Assembly: GCA_903918325.1 (NCBI GenBank)
Contig: CAIXDY010000018.1
Coordinates: 1 to 13,244, forward strand
Origin: an uncultured Actinomycetes bacterium
GTDB lineage: Bacteria > Actinomycetota > Actinomycetes > Nanopelagicales > Nanopelagicaceae
Direction: 5' to 3'
Length of the DNA stretch: 13,244 bases
Shown: positions 1 to 7,089 of the stretch, one piece after another
Numbering within the stretch: the stretch's first letter is position 1
How the letters are laid out: the number at the start of each line of letters is the position of its first letter
Position numbers and translations under genes: made by a program
The notes under the pieces: generated by a model
The model's input: the letters and a program-made list of their open reading frames with translations, nothing else
Told to the model about the DNA's origin: nothing
Database searches by the model: none

Positions 1-332
1 CGAACTACCAGCACAACTGCAATGAAGAGCAGCGCCAGCAATAAGGCGTTGAGATTAAAATAAGAAATAGGTGAGTGCGCGATAAAAGAAGTTGCATACA
101 TAACTATTCCAGTCAGAACTGGATATTCAACCGAGTTAGTTGCACTGCTATAAGGCCAAGCGTTGTTAGCCATACCGCGTTCGCCAAATAGTGAGGGTAA
201 ATCGCTATAACAGGCGTGAATATATTGATCGGGCGTAGCCCATGTGGTGCTTTCGCAATGTGAAAACTTGGCAAAAGAAAGTAATGAAGCCAAAATTGCT
301 AGCGCAAGTAAAGCTTTAAAGCGCATCGGCAT
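1..332 (-). CDS. GT87/DUF2029-like integral membrane protein, N-terminal part (runs off the window)
   Basis: I translated this by eye on the minus strand: 110 codons are visible and the gene continues beyond position 1. The start is ATG at 332-330, which shares one base with the TAA stop of the penicillin-binding protein (TAATG), a usual sign of translational coupling; a second in-frame ATG lies at 326-324. The N-terminus has a hydrophobic segment (about residues 6-20), then a hydrophilic loop containing HACYSDLP, a GERG motif and VEYPVLTG (about residue 68 on), then another hydrophobic stretch near residues 92-110. The CYSDLP...RG...EYPVLTG pattern is what I know from the actinobacterial membrane protein encoded just after ponA (Rv0051 and relatives), placed among GT87/DUF2029 polyprenyl-phosphate-mannose-dependent glycosyltransferases. 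The exact substrate is unknown, and only the first quarter or less of the protein can be judged. Confidence 0.75.
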   Translation of the reverse strand, partial: MPMRFKALLALAILASLLSFAKFSHCESTTWATPDQYIHACYSDLPSLFGERGMANNAWPYSSATNSVEYPVLTGIVMYATSFIAHSPISYFNLNALLLALLFIAVVLVV

Positions 333-2233
333 TATGGCTTGTGGTGTTGGACTCCGCCAGAAGTCATGACAACTGGATCAAGTCCGCCGATATTTGCTGG
401 TGCAGGAAAATCCATAATTGGTTGGCCTTTGAGTGCGCCCTTCATAAATCCAGTCCAAATCGTTGCCGGGAAAGTTCCACCAGTAACTGAGGTTAAGCCA
501 CCAATTCCATTGAGTGTTTGAGTTGCATCATCTCTAAATAAAGCAACTGATGCAGCTAATTGTGGTGTGTAGCCACTAAACCAGGCCGATGCATTTGATT
601 CAGATGTTCCAGTCTTACCTGCAGCAGGTCGACCTAACGCTAAGGCCGCCGATCCAGTTCCACCATTTACTACACCTTTTAACGCATATGTTAAATCGGC
701 CATTACATCTTTAGCGAAAACTTCTTGGGTTTCAGGTTTAGCTTGGAACAACAAACCTTTATTGGGGCCAGTGACCGAATCAATTAAATATGGCTTGGCT
801 TTAATTCCTTGCGCAGCAAAAGTTGCATAGGCATTTGCTACATCAATCACGTGCGGACTGGCGGCACCAAGTACAACTGAAGGTGTTGGCATCATCGCAA
901 CTGAATCAGGAATTCCTGCGCGTCGGGCAACATCTACCACTGCAGCTGGACCAACTTTAATTCCGAGAGGAACGTAGACCGTGTTAACCGAATGCTTTGT
1001 AGCAAAAGCTAAATCGATTTGGCCCCAACCTTCATCACCATAATTTGAAACTGGATACGGCTTACCTGCATCATCAAATACTTGTGGTGTATCGCCATTC
1101 CACATGGAAGTAAGTGGAATTCCTTGTTCAAGGGCGGCAACTAGCGCGAAAGGTTTAAAAGTTGAACCGCCTAGTGCGATGGATTGCGTTGCATCACTGA
1201 GTTGGCGAACTAAATAATCACGGCCACCATATAAAGCCACAATCTCGCCAGTTCCGGGGCGAATTGCAACTAAACCAATATGTAAATTATCTGGAGCTTT
1301 CTTTGGATAAAACTTATTTACGGCATCGACTGCAGCTTGTTGCGCTTGTTGATCTAGAGTGGTTTTAATGATGTAACCACCGACAAGTAATTGCTCTTGT
1401 GTAAAACCTAATTTAGCTAACTCTTTTTGCACCGCTTCCAACACGTGACCGCGCGGACCACTGAACTGCCCGGAAGTTGCGCGGGGGGAGATAGTTGGGA
1501 ACTTTGTTTTTGCGGCATCAGCTTTACTCAACCAACCGGCGCTGACCATTCCATTAATGACATATTGGAATCGACCCTTTAGCCGTGCGAGATTTGCTGC
1601 GCTATAAGAAGGATCGTATAAACCTGGAGAGCGCAAAATAGATGCAATCACGGCAGCTTGCGCAGTTGTAAGTTGATCAACATTGCGATTGAAATACTGC
1701 TGTGAAGCCGTCATTACTCCATAAGAACCGCGACCAAAATAAATACTATTTAAATAGTTTTCAAAGATTTGATCTTTCGACATTTGATTTTCGAGTTTGA
1801 TTGAAATTACAAGTTCTTTAATTTTACGTTGAATGGTTCGGCTGGGAGTTAAGAACGCGGTCTTGGCATATTGCTGAGTAATTGTTGAACCACCTTGAAG
1901 TGATCCACCCTTTAAATTATTGAGTAAAGCGCGCAAGATTCCAGTAACACTAAATGCTCGGTTGGAATAGAAACCGCGATCTTCAGCCGCTAGAACGGCG
2001 TGACGTACTTTCAAAGGAATTTTTACTAAAGGAACGATCTGACGGTTTTCACTTCCGATACGGCCAATCTCTTCACCGTTTGAGTATTGAATAATTGTGG
2101 ATTGGCTATTAACAAAAGCGTTTACATCGGGGATCTTTACCGTGAAGTAAGCCAGCGCAAAAAGAACGGCGCCTGCGATAAAACCAAAGCCAGCAAGGAA
2201 GATGCCACCTCTGATTAATACTTTACGGAGCAT
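332..2233 (-). CDS. ponA: Class A penicillin-binding protein (bifunctional transglycosylase/transpeptidase, PBP1 type)
   Basis: This enzyme polymerises lipid II into glycan strands and cross-links the stem peptides outside the membrane. The 633 residues start with a short cytoplasmic tail and one membrane anchor (about 9-31). The GT51 transglycosylase domain follows (about 60-240): catalytic Glu84 in AAEDRGFYS, GGSTITQQ at 114-121, RKIKE near 136-140 and the ENYLN...FGRG motif near 158-169. The transpeptidase domain (about 315-600) has all three penicilloyl-serine motifs: STFK with nucleophile Ser357, SVN at 415-417 and KTGT at 540-543. There is no long C-terminal PASTA or proline-rich extension, so it is shorter than mycobacterial PonA1. 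It lies 9 bases after DUF5318 and overlaps the next gene by one base, so it is the middle of an operon. No convincing Shine-Dalgarno precedes the ATG; translation may be coupled to the upstream gene. Confidence 0.95.
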   Translation of the reverse strand: MLRKVLIRGGIFLAGFGFIAGAVLFALAYFTVKIPDVNAFVNSQSTIIQYSNGEEIGRIGSENRQIVPLVKIPLKVRHAVLAAEDRGFYSNRAFSVTGILRALLNNLKGGSLQGGSTITQQYAKTAFLTPSRTIQRKIKELVISIKLENQMSKDQIFENYLNSIYFGRGSYGVMTASQQYFNRNVDQLTTAQAAVIASILRSPGLYDPSYSAANLARLKGRFQYVINGMVSAGWLSKADAAKTKFPTISPRATSGQFSGPRGHVLEAVQKELAKLGFTQEQLLVGGYIIKTTLDQQAQQAAVDAVNKFYPKKAPDNLHIGLVAIRPGTGEIVALYGGRDYLVRQLSDATQSIALGGSTFKPFALVAALEQGIPLTSMWNGDTPQVFDDAGKPYPVSNYGDEGWGQIDLAFATKHSVNTVYVPLGIKVGPAAVVDVARRAGIPDSVAMMPTPSVVLGAASPHVIDVANAYATFAAQGIKAKPYLIDSVTGPNKGLLFQAKPETQEVFAKDVMADLTYALKGVVNGGTGSAALALGRPAAGKTGTSESNASAWFSGYTPQLAASVALFRDDATQTLNGIGGLTSVTGGTFPATIWTGFMKGALKGQPIMDFPAPANIGGLDPVVMTSGGVQHHKP

Positions 2234-2242
2234 TTGATAAGG

Positions 2243-2665
2243 CTACCGTGCGGCGTAATCCTCGTCCTCCAAGGTGCGTACCTTGCGAGGCGCCTTACGT
2301 TCGCGGCCATCACCCAAAATGAAGGAAGCGCACAGGTGATTCCATGAGCATTCACGACAAACCTCGACGATGTACACGCGAAATTCACCGAACTCACTTT
2401 CCATCTCGGTTAATTCTTTTACATTCTTAATGCGACCTGAGTACTGACCTAGCTGCTCACCAAAGGCGTAGCGAAGTTCAACTAATGCGCTTTTTTTACA
2501 TACTGGGCAGTTCCGTGTTGTTTTTTCACCATGCCATTTTGCTGCCCGTAGTAAATAAGGATCGGCATCGCAGGCATCAACCACACCGCGGAAGAGCGCC
2601 ATTAAAGTGGCGCGCTTATCCAAGGAGTAATCGATGTAGGCACGTTGCGATTTCATTAGAGCCAA
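2243..2665 (-). CDS. DUF5318 family protein with two CxxC pairs (zinc-ribbon-like)
   Basis: This small protein of unknown function is conserved in actinobacteria directly upstream of ponA (Rv0049 in M. tuberculosis). From the TTG start it has 140 residues; from the ATG at 2656 it has 137. Numbered from that ATG, the N-terminus IDYSLDKRATL, the segment DADPYLLRAAKWHGE (about 30-44), CPVC at 50-53, the GEQLG region and CREC at 100-103 followed by SWNHL match the family as I remember it. The two CxxC pairs suggest one zinc site joining two knuckles. The tail is charged (basic, then EDED). I chose TTG at 2665-2663 because AGAAGG lies 7 bases upstream, whereas the ATG is 16 bases from it. The reading frame stays open far upstream to 3223, but that part is antisense to the MFS gene and does not look like protein. 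The gene leads the ponA operon, so a cell-wall role is a guess from context. Confidence 0.85.
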   Translation of the reverse strand: MALMKSQRAYIDYSLDKRATLMALFRGVVDACDADPYLLRAAKWHGEKTTRNCPVCKKSALVELRYAFGEQLGQYSGRIKNVKELTEMESEFGEFRVYIVEVCRECSWNHLCASFILGDGRERKAPRKVRTLEDEDYAAR

Positions 2666-2672
2666 GAATAAT
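2645..2672 (+). promoter_or_regulatory. Possible sigma-70-type promoter for the MFS gene
   Basis: TTGCGA at 2645-2650 and AATAAT at 2667-2672 are 16 bases apart. AATAAT matches 5 of 6 bases of TATAAT, and TTGCGA 4 of 6 of TTGACA. Transcription would begin near 2679, about 20 bases before the ATG at 2700, leaving a short leader without a clear Shine-Dalgarno. The elements sit inside the start of the divergent DUF5318 gene. Found by eye and could be chance. Confidence 0.3.
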
Positions 2673-2678
2673 CCTTCT
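2673..2678 (-). promoter_or_regulatory. Shine-Dalgarno AGAAGG deciding the TTG start of DUF5318
   Basis: Read on the minus strand, AGAAGG is followed by 7 bases and then TTG at 2665. The next in-frame ATG (2656) would be 16 bases away, too far for a normal site. This supports a TTG start and three extra N-terminal residues. A GTG at 2695 is also in frame but has no comparable site. Confidence 0.5.
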
Positions 2679-2699
2679 GGTGCCAGTACGCTCACGGTT

Positions 2700-3971
2700 A
2701 TGAATTTTTTTGGATTACTCAGACATCCAAGATTTTCACGCCTTCTTGCTATCCGCTGGACTGGGCAGGCCGTAGATGGAATTTTCCAGAGTGCGTTGGC
2801 CTCTTTTGTTCTATTTTCTCCTGAACGACAAGCCAATGCGTTAAGCGCAGCGGTGGCATTTGCCGTTGTGCTTTTGCCGTATTCAATTGTGGGGCCGTTT
2901 GTTGGAACGGTGCTGGATCGAATTTCGCGCCAACGATTGCTATTCATTTCAAATTTAGTACGAAGTGCCAATTTATTATTAGTCGCTCTCTTTATATTTA
3001 GTGGTTCCACCGGCGTGGAGTTAACGGTTGTGGTTCTGGTGGCTTTTGGAATCAACCGTTTAATTTTGGCGGCATTGTCGGCAGGTCTACCGCTGCTTGT
3101 TGATTCACAATCGTTAGTTACCGCTAATGCCATGGCCGTGACTGGCGGATCGGTATTGGTGGTTGTCGGTGGCGGGATTGGTGTTGGAGTTCGCGCGCTA
3201 GTTAATTCTTTAGCTCTTGCCAATCATGCCGATGCACTACTTATTCTGATCGCGGCTATCGGTTATTTTGTTGCGGCGCTACTAACTAGTCGATTATCGC
3301 GATTTGAAATCGGTCCGCAAAAACATGAAATGAAGCAAGCAAGCTTTTCCCAAGGTTTTATCGAGATGCAAGAGGGTCTGCGTTTTTTAAAAATTCACTC
3401 CGACGTGGCGCGTGGAATTATTGCTACTGCAGTTCATCGTGGGGGATTAACTGCATTAACTTTGACTGGCTTGTTGCTAGAACGTAATACTTTTAATGAC
3501 CCTAATCTTCCTGAAAATGGTTTGAAGAGTTTTGGTTTCGCAATTTCATTTGCTGGGGTTGGTGTATTTCTTGGCGCTTTCTTAGCTCCTTATGGAGTTT
3601 CTAAAGTTGGTCGCCACCGTTGGATTCGTTATGGAATTTTTGCAAGTGCACTATCGCCATTAGTGCTTGCTGCTGCGCATACTCAAGTGACGTTAATTAT
3701 CACTGCATTCTTAGTTTCTTTCTTTGGGCAAAATGTAAAAGTGACAAGTGATGCGCTAGCGCAATCGCGCATTGATGATTACTACCGAGGCCGCGTTTTT
3801 GCCGTCTATGACGTATTAGTAAATGGTGCAATTGTTTCTGGTGGTTTGTTAGCTGCGTTGTTACTTCCTACATCGGGTTTATCAACTGCGGTGCCGCTAT
3901 GCGTGTGCGCTGCTTACGCTCTAGTTGGCTTGCGCTTACTTCGTACTTCGGTTTTTCCACCAGTTCAATAA
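2700..3971 (+). CDS. Major facilitator superfamily permease (substrate unknown)
   Basis: This is a 423-residue, strongly hydrophobic protein with about 12 predicted membrane segments, the usual MFS size. The loop between segments 2 and 3 carries the MFS signature as G65-P-F-V-G69 ... LDR (72-74) ... R77 x R79. A weaker second copy (SKVGRHRW) is found after the midpoint, in line with the two-fold repeat of the family. The central loop, about 200-225, is charged and cytoplasmic. The overall look resembles EntS/MefA-like exporters, but the substrate cannot be read from sequence. The gene is transcribed away from DUF5318 with only 34 bases between start codons, and its last 36 bases overlap the 3' end of pcnA on the other strand. 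ATG at 2700 fits the start of a typical MFS N-terminus (FGLLRHPRFSRLL), though no good ribosome-binding site is seen. Confidence 0.85.
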   Translation: MNFFGLLRHPRFSRLLAIRWTGQAVDGIFQSALASFVLFSPERQANALSAAVAFAVVLLPYSIVGPFVGTVLDRISRQRLLFISNLVRSANLLLVALFIFSGSTGVELTVVVLVAFGINRLILAALSAGLPLLVDSQSLVTANAMAVTGGSVLVVVGGGIGVGVRALVNSLALANHADALLILIAAIGYFVAALLTSRLSRFEIGPQKHEMKQASFSQGFIEMQEGLRFLKIHSDVARGIIATAVHRGGLTALTLTGLLLERNTFNDPNLPENGLKSFGFAISFAGVGVFLGAFLAPYGVSKVGRHRWIRYGIFASALSPLVLAAAHTQVTLIITAFLVSFFGQNVKVTSDALAQSRIDDYYRGRVFAVYDVLVNGAIVSGGLLAALLLPTSGLSTAVPLCVCAAYALVGLRLLRTSVFPPVQ

Positions 3972-5375
3972 TTCTTCGGTCGCAGCCGCTTCACCGATTT
4001 GTCCGCGCTCTAAACGAAGTTCCATTAAGAAATCCATGGCGGCACCAACATCACGGGATGGTTTTAAACCAAGTAAGTCCATGACTTGTTGGCCATCTAA
4101 ATCTGGGCGGATCTTAGATAGTTCTTCTTGTTCCATTAATACCGCGATACGAGCTTCTAACGAATCATAAATACTTGCAAGGCGAGCAGCCTTAGCTTTG
4201 TTTCTCGTCGTGCAATCGGCACGCGTTAAAACATGTAAATGCACTAATAAATCTCCAGCATCACGCACATATCGACGCACGGCAGAATCAGTCCATTCCC
4301 CATCGCCATAACCGTGAAAGCGCAGATGCAGTGTGGTTAATGTTTCGACAGCTTCTACGGTGTCACCATCAAAACGCAGTTCCTGTAAGCGTTTTTTGAC
4401 CAGACGTGCGCCAACAACTTCATGATGATGAAATGAAACTCCGCCGCCATCTATAAATGCACGGGTTTTAGGTTTCCCAATATCGTGCAAAAGTGCAGCC
4501 AGGCGAATAACAAGGTTGGGTCCACCTAATCGATCTTCATGTTCAATGGCTTGTTCCAACACGGTGATTGAGTGTTCATACACATCTTTATGGTGGTGGT
4601 GTTCATCAACTTCAAGACGTAATTTAGGAATTTCAGGCAAAGTTAAATCGGCAAGTCCGGTGTCAACTAAAATTGTTAATCCTTTACGGGGATTATCCGA
4701 CATTAAAATCTTTGTGAATTCATCGCGAACGCGTTCTGCAGAAATTATTGAGATACGTGGCGCTAACTCTTTCATCGCTTCAACAACTTCTAAATCAATT
4801 TCAAACTCTAATTGACTCGCAAAACGTGCAGCGCGCATCATTCGCAATGGATCATCATTAAATGAATCCTGTGGTCGTCCAGGTGTACGCAAAGTTTTTT
4901 GCGACAAATCTTTTAAGCCATTGAATGGATCAATAAAAGTTGGTGTGTCCGTTGTTAATTCCAACGCCATGGAGTTAACCGTGAAATCACGACGCGATAA
5001 ATCGCCATTGATATCTTTTCCATATTCAACTACGGGCTTTCGTGAATCGGCATCATAATGTTCAGTGCGATAAGTAGTTACTTCAACGGTTGTATCGCCA
5101 CGTTTTCCTGCAACGGTTCCAAAAGCAATTCCGGTATCCCAAACATTGTCGGCCCACTCGTTTAATATTTTTTTACTCTCTTGTGGCAATGCATTTGTTG
5201 TGAAATCTAAATCATTACCGAGTCGACCTAAAATTGCATCACGCACTGGACCACCAACTAGTGCCAAAGTGAAACCTTTAGCTTTGAAGGCTTGCGCTAA
5301 AGAGCTGGCCATCGGGGCGCGTTTAATGAGTGAGGCGATAGCTATCTCGCCTGCGGCTCCCAATGCGTTACTCAC
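3936..5375 (-). CDS. pcnA: CCA tRNA nucleotidyltransferase with HD domain
   Basis: This enzyme adds or repairs the 3'-terminal CCA of tRNAs in the cytoplasm. From GTG at 5375 it has 479 residues, close to the mycobacterial PcnA length. The class II polymerase head shows GGPVRD (41-46), the metal-binding pair NDLDF (D55, D57), RRDFTVNSMAL (about 128-138) and the nucleotide-template motif DDPLRMMRAARFA (174-186). A C-terminal HD domain follows: HHHKDVYEH (about 260-268), LLHDIGKP (about 295-302) and FHHHE (about 315-319), the fusion usual in actinobacteria. The frame is open upstream to 5528, but that stretch is antisense to the NUDIX gene. A later ATG at 5312 would remove the helix that precedes GGPVRD in homologues, so GTG is preferred although no Shine-Dalgarno is seen; a leaderless start is possible. 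Start position is moderately uncertain, function is not. Confidence 0.93.
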   Translation of the reverse strand: MSNALGAAGEIAIASLIKRAPMASSLAQAFKAKGFTLALVGGPVRDAILGRLGNDLDFTTNALPQESKKILNEWADNVWDTGIAFGTVAGKRGDTTVEVTTYRTEHYDADSRKPVVEYGKDINGDLSRRDFTVNSMALELTTDTPTFIDPFNGLKDLSQKTLRTPGRPQDSFNDDPLRMMRAARFASQLEFEIDLEVVEAMKELAPRISIISAERVRDEFTKILMSDNPRKGLTILVDTGLADLTLPEIPKLRLEVDEHHHHKDVYEHSITVLEQAIEHEDRLGGPNLVIRLAALLHDIGKPKTRAFIDGGGVSFHHHEVVGARLVKKRLQELRFDGDTVEAVETLTTLHLRFHGYGDGEWTDSAVRRYVRDAGDLLVHLHVLTRADCTTRNKAKAARLASIYDSLEARIAVLMEQEELSKIRPDLDGQQVMDLLGLKPSRDVGAAMDFLMELRLERGQIGEAAATEELLNWWKNRSTK

Positions 5376-5383
5376 AATAAGTA

Positions 5384-5389
5384 AGGTTA
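5384..5389 (-). promoter_or_regulatory. Possible -10 element for a leaderless pcnA transcript
   Basis: On the minus strand TAACCT (pattern TAnnnT) ends 8 bases before the GTG at 5375. In actinobacteria a TAnnnT box 6-8 bases ahead of the start codon often marks leaderless mRNAs. No -35 is convincing. It would explain why the chosen start has no Shine-Dalgarno. Such hexamers occur often by chance. Confidence 0.25.
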
Positions 5390-5395
5390 GAGCAG

Positions 5396-5401
5396 TACCC
5401 T
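5396..5401 (+). promoter_or_regulatory. Possible -10 element for a leaderless NUDIX transcript
   Basis: TACCCT (TAnnnT) ends 6 bases before ATG at 5408, with no Shine-Dalgarno between them. It lies 6 bases from the opposing pcnA candidate, so the two promoters would be back to back in a 32-base gap. Judged by eye only. Confidence 0.3.
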
Positions 5402-5407
5402 TGCTCC

Positions 5408-5977
5408 ATGATCCCGGCACCTGGTGCGGGCAGCGAAGGTACGAAGAAAAAGCGGAAGCGTAAGCGCCCCGCCAACCGCGGCCCCCAAACAAATAACACG
5501 TCCACGCCTCAAAAAACAGCTCACCCAAAAAATAAGCGTCCTTATGCCAAACGCGTCGACGAAGTCAGTGCGGGCGGTTTAGTTATTGATTCCACTGGAA
5601 CCCAAGGCTTACTCATTGGTCGTATTGATCATAAAGATGCATCGGGCACGCGATTGTTGTGGTCACTACCTAAAGGTCATATCGAAGAGGGTGAAACGCC
5701 AGAACAAGCTGCCATTCGCGAAGTTGCCGAGGAAACTGGAATCACTTCTGCAATTTCCAAACCTTTGGGTGTCATTGATTTTTGGTTTATGGCTGGTGGA
5801 AAACGCATTCACAAAACCGTGCACCATTTTCTATTTTCTGAAGTCAGCGGCGTACTAACTCCTCAAGTTAGCGAAGTGGATGAAGTCTCATGGTTCCCAC
5901 TTACCGAAATTGTGGATCGCTTGGCTTATCCCGATGAAAAGAAATTAATTGCGCGCAGTGGTGAGTTGAAAGTATGA
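5408..5977 (+). CDS. NUDIX hydrolase (MutT4-like neighbour of pcnA)
   Basis: NUDIX enzymes hydrolyse nucleoside diphosphates linked to another group. In this 189-residue protein the Nudix box is complete at 90-112: G90, E96, then R104-E105, E108-E109 and G111. It is preceded by VDEVSAGGLV (50-59), the start of the Nudix beta-sheet. The first 45 residues are unstructured-looking and strongly basic, including KKKRKRKR at 13-20, followed by Asn/Thr/Pro/Lys-rich sequence; homologues next to pcnA in actinobacteria also carry basic N-terminal tails, as far as I recall. ATG at 5408 is the only start ahead of the domain in this frame. The gene ends by a 4-base ATGA overlap with DUF6049, so the two are translationally coupled. 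Position corresponds to Rv3908 (MutT4) of M. tuberculosis; the actual substrate (dNTP, ADP-ribose, diadenosine polyphosphate or other) cannot be told. Confidence 0.9.
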   Translation: MIPAPGAGSEGTKKKRKRKRPANRGPQTNNTSTPQKTAHPKNKRPYAKRVDEVSAGGLVIDSTGTQGLLIGRIDHKDASGTRLLWSLPKGHIEEGETPEQAAIREVAEETGITSAISKPLGVIDFWFMAGGKRIHKTVHHFLFSEVSGVLTPQVSEVDEVSWFPLTEIVDRLAYPDEKKLIARSGELKV

Positions 5978-7089
5978 GAAAGTTTTTCTCACTTGTACTT
6001 GTGGCTTTTTTTATTGCTGCCCCGAGTCCGGTTGCACACGCCGAATCACAAACGGTTCGCTTAGTTAGTGTTCCACACCAAGAATTCTCGGGCCTGTTTC
6101 GAAATGATGAATTAGCTCAAGCCTTAACCCCATCAGGTGTTTTAGGTCAGTTAGTTTTTGTTCCGCTCGCTTCGCAAAAAATCTGGATAATTGATCCGGC
6201 GTTAGTCGATGAAGTTGTAACAATGTCAACGAGTTACACCCTTGTAGATGCAGTTGAACCGGCTGGTTCAATTATTGCTACCCAGTGGTTGCGACAATTA
6301 CGAAGAGTCACTGCACGCAATGATGTTGTTGCACTTGCTTATGGAAATCCCGATGTGGGTTTAGCTAAATCTCTTGCGCCCACCGAACTTCGCGCCTATT
6401 ACGATTATGGTAAAACTCAATTAGAAGTTGCTCTTAATCGCACGGTACGTAGTGAGCCCAACGGGGGTTGGAGTACCGGCAAAGTGAGTTTAAATAACGC
6501 TCAAATTAATAACTACTCTGCCAACCGAAAAGCTCTCACTAATTTAATGAAAGAAGTAAGTGATCCAACTTTGGTCGCAATGCGCGCCAAATTAGCTCAA
6601 CTTCTTTCTCCAACTTTGGATAAAACTAGCGCCAAGCATTTTGCAAATAGCGCCGCGATTTCAGTTGCTAACCAGTTACATCGCTTGAGAATTACTTCAG
6701 GTAAATATCAAATAACAACCGAGTCGGCTAAATTGCCAGTAACTCTTATTAATGATTTTCCAGTTGCTGTGCATGTGAAAGTTTCAATGTTGCCAATGAA
6801 CTCCAGAGTTATTGTTGACAATGTAAGTGAGATTGATGTCCCTGCTCAATCTAAAGCCCAACTTGGCGTCCAGCTCACGGTTGTGGCGCCTGGGCAAACA
6901 ACGATTGTGGCGCAAATTGAAAGTACCGATGGCGTACCTTTAGTTGAACCCAGCCTGCTTCAAATTAATTCAACCGTAATTGATAAGCGCGTCACCTGGT
7001 TTACAACTGGAGCAGCAATACTTCTCTTATTGGCCGCAGTGACTCAAAGTGTGCGTCGAGTACGGAGGGGGCGAAATAATGAAATCTAA
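5974..7089 (+). CDS. DUF6049 family membrane-anchored extracytoplasmic protein (short form)
   Basis: This protein of unknown function is conserved between the NUDIX and murJ genes in actinobacteria (Rv3909 in M. tuberculosis). The 371 residues begin with a signal peptide (basic RK, hydrophobic core, likely cleavage after AHA at residue 23). A mixed domain follows, then a beta-rich region (about 245-335, with NDFPVAVHVKV and DVPAQSKAQLGVQL) that matches the immunoglobulin-like C-terminal part of the family. One membrane helix lies near 341-357, and a very basic cytoplasmic tail (RRVRRGR) ends it, so most of the protein faces outside. It overlaps the NUDIX gene by 4 bases and murJ by 11. Mycobacterial and streptomycete members are roughly twice as long as I remember them, so this is a compact version. 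A role in cell-wall assembly together with MurJ is inferred from context only. Confidence 0.75.
   Translation: MRKFFSLVLVAFFIAAPSPVAHAESQTVRLVSVPHQEFSGLFRNDELAQALTPSGVLGQLVFVPLASQKIWIIDPALVDEVVTMSTSYTLVDAVEPAGSIIATQWLRQLRRVTARNDVVALAYGNPDVGLAKSLAPTELRAYYDYGKTQLEVALNRTVRSEPNGGWSTGKVSLNNAQINNYSANRKALTNLMKEVSDPTLVAMRAKLAQLLSPTLDKTSAKHFANSAAISVANQLHRLRITSGKYQITTESAKLPVTLINDFPVAVHVKVSMLPMNSRVIVDNVSEIDVPAQSKAQLGVQLTVVAPGQTTIVAQIESTDGVPLVEPSLLQINSTVIDKRVTWFTTGAAILLLLAAVTQSVRRVRRGRNNEI
7064..7068 (+). promoter_or_regulatory. Shine-Dalgarno GGAGG deciding the murJ start
   Basis: GGAGG, continuing into a G run, lies 10 bases before ATG at 7079 (about 7 from the end of the G run). It falls downstream of another in-frame ATG at 7049, so the later ATG is the real start. 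The site lies within the last codons of the DUF6049 gene. Confidence 0.65.

Noticed and set aside
2666..3223. Open frame on the minus strand extending DUF5318 by about 186 residues
   Set aside because: It is fully antisense to the well-supported MFS gene, is rich in Thr/Asn/Pro/Arg with no domain-like pattern, and the family start matches near 2656-2665.
4516..5463. Plus-strand open frames inside pcnA (4516-4815, 5146-5463)
   Set aside because: They are antisense to the conserved catalytic and HD domains of pcnA, Ser/Ala-rich and without recognisable features.
5376..5528. Open frame extending pcnA upstream to 5528
   Set aside because: It runs antisense through the NUDIX gene start and adds residues not present in CCA-adding enzymes; GTG at 5375 gives the family length.
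7049..7078. Earlier in-frame ATG for murJ
   Set aside because: The strong GGAGG lies downstream of it, and MurJ proteins begin at the MKSNELFRASG-like segment.
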